Assembly: GCF_021725675.1 (NCBI RefSeq)
Contig: NZ_JAKJPO010000004.1
Coordinates: 248,001 to 312,000 of the forward strand
DNA: 64,000 nucleotides
Direction: 5' to 3'
From: Marilutibacter chinensis
GTDB taxonomy: Bacteria; Pseudomonadota; Gammaproteobacteria; Xanthomonadales; Xanthomonadaceae
The position numbers and the translations under genes were made by a program. Under the pieces are notes generated by a model. That model worked only from the letters and a program-made list of their open reading frames with translations, had not been told where the DNA came from and did not search any database. Positions 63,193-64,000 of this stretch are shown piece after piece; position 1 is the first letter of the stretch, and every line of letters begins with the position of its first letter.

Positions 63193-64000
63193 GTTTCATG
63201 CAAGCACTGCGCACGCGCTGGGAGCGCGCCGACAGCCTGGTCTGCGTCGGTCTGGATCCCGAGCCGTCGCGCTTCCCGACACGGTTCAACGATGCGCCCG
63301 ATGCGGTGTTCCAGTTCTGCCGCGACATCGTCGATGCGACCGCCGGCTACGTCTGCGCGTTCAAGCCGCAGATCGCGCACTTCGCCGCGCTCGGTGCGGA
63401 GAGCGCGTTGCTGCGCCTGATCGAGCACATCCACCAGAGCCACCCCGGCATCCCGGTGATCCTCGACAGCAAGCGCGGCGACATCGGCAGCACTGCCGCC
63501 CACTACGCCGGCGAGGCGTTCGACCGCTACGCAGCCGACGCGGTGACCGTGAACCCATATCTCGGCCGCGACTCCGTGCAGCCGTTCCTCGACCGCGCCG
63601 ACCGCGGGGTGGTGATTCTGTGCCGGACCTCCAACCCGGGCGCCGGCGACCTGCAGGACCTGCCCGTCGCAGGAAGCGACGGCGGCCGTCGCCCGCTGTA
63701 CCAGCACGTCGCCGAGAAGATCGCCCGCGACTGGAACGGCAACGGCAACTGCGCGCTGGTGGTCGGCGCGACCTGGCCCGAACAGTTGCGCGAGGTCCGC
63801 GCGATCGTCGGCGGGCTGCCGCTGCTGATTCCCGGCGTCGGCGCCCAGGGCGGCGACGTGGCCGCGGTGGTGGCCAACGCGAAAAGCGCCGACGGCAGCG
63901 GGATGATCGTCAGCAGCTCGCGCGCGGTGCTGTACGCGTCGGCGGGCGACGACTACACGGATGCCGCCGCCACCGCGGCGCGCGCCCTGCGCGACCAGAT
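63189..64000 (+). CDS. pyrF: Orotidine 5'-phosphate decarboxylase, 3' end missing
   Basis: 270 residues visible; the frame is open to the window edge. Starts MSFMQALRTRWERADSLVCV; the catalytic Lys/Asp cluster is ILDSKRGDIGSTAAHYA, with VTVNPYLGRDSV and the phosphate-binding LLIPGVGAQGGD. It is the longer type-2 form. It makes UMP, the last step of pyrimidine synthesis. Confidence 0.95.
   Translation, partial: MSFMQALRTRWERADSLVCVGLDPEPSRFPTRFNDAPDAVFQFCRDIVDATAGYVCAFKPQIAHFAALGAESALLRLIEHIHQSHPGIPVILDSKRGDIGSTAAHYAGEAFDRYAADAVTVNPYLGRDSVQPFLDRADRGVVILCRTSNPGAGDLQDLPVAGSDGGRRPLYQHVAEKIARDWNGNGNCALVVGATWPEQLREVRAIVGGLPLLIPGVGAQGGDVAAVVANAKSADGSGMIVSSSRAVLYASAGDDYTDAAATAARALRDQ

Overview
The window looks like a chromosome segment of a high-GC gammaproteobacterium of the Xanthomonadaceae/Lysobacteraceae (Lysobacter- or Luteimonas-like). 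Reasons: the orders pilSR-pilA-pilBCD-coaE, mutT-secA-M23-dciA-lpxC and mraZ...ftsZ; a dcw cluster with no murD; a ribE operon that includes nusB and thiL; and REP-like hairpins. Names rest on recognised motifs and gene order; no database search was run.

Layout. 1-16312 holds type IV pilus genes: the 3' part of pilS, pilR, two tandem major pilins each behind its own sigma-54-type promoter, then pilB, pilC and pilD, followed by coaE. Between the pilins and pilB (4695-12093) sits a more A/T-rich island. It contains two paralogous GT-C-type membrane proteins, a DUF354 glycosyltransferase-like protein, a SAM methyltransferase, an LPG-synthase-type flippase-like membrane protein and a DPM1/GtrB-like GT2. 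I read it as a candidate lipid-linked pilin glycosylation pathway.

17341-24569 holds a Nudix-ThiE fusion, secA, an M23 peptidase, dciA and lpxC. A roughly 75-bp tandem repeat array and a terminator lie in front of secA. 25052-40887 is the division/cell-wall (dcw) cluster, transcribed leftward from mraZ to ftsZ with mostly 1-14 bp overlaps. Its leader carries five 10-bp-spaced MraZ-type boxes and, further upstream, a DnaA-box-like palindrome.

41317-42547 holds a wrecked sigma-factor gene and rnpB (RNase P RNA) with an enlarged branched stem. 42577-48573 holds an unknown gene, rsmI, then lpoA, yraN, a YdjM-like membrane protein, an FAD-linked oxidase and a uracil-DNA-glycosylase-like gene on the other strand. 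48580-51715 is a three-gene cassette: N-formylglutamate amidohydrolase-like, QEGLA/DUF1704 metallopeptidase-like and glutathione-synthetase-like ATP-grasp.

51859-60067 runs leftward from glyA, nrdR and ribD to a methyltransferase, an FMN riboswitch, ribE, ribBA (with a degenerate GTP cyclohydrolase half), ribH, nusB and thiL. 60264-64000 runs rightward: ettA, a second-type map, a frameshifted cupin remnant, and pyrF running off the end.

Most of the window is conserved housekeeping DNA. The parts most likely to hold undescribed biology are the pilin-linked glycan island, the amidohydrolase/QEGLA/ATP-grasp cassette, the repeat array upstream of secA, and the unknown gene overlapping rsmI.
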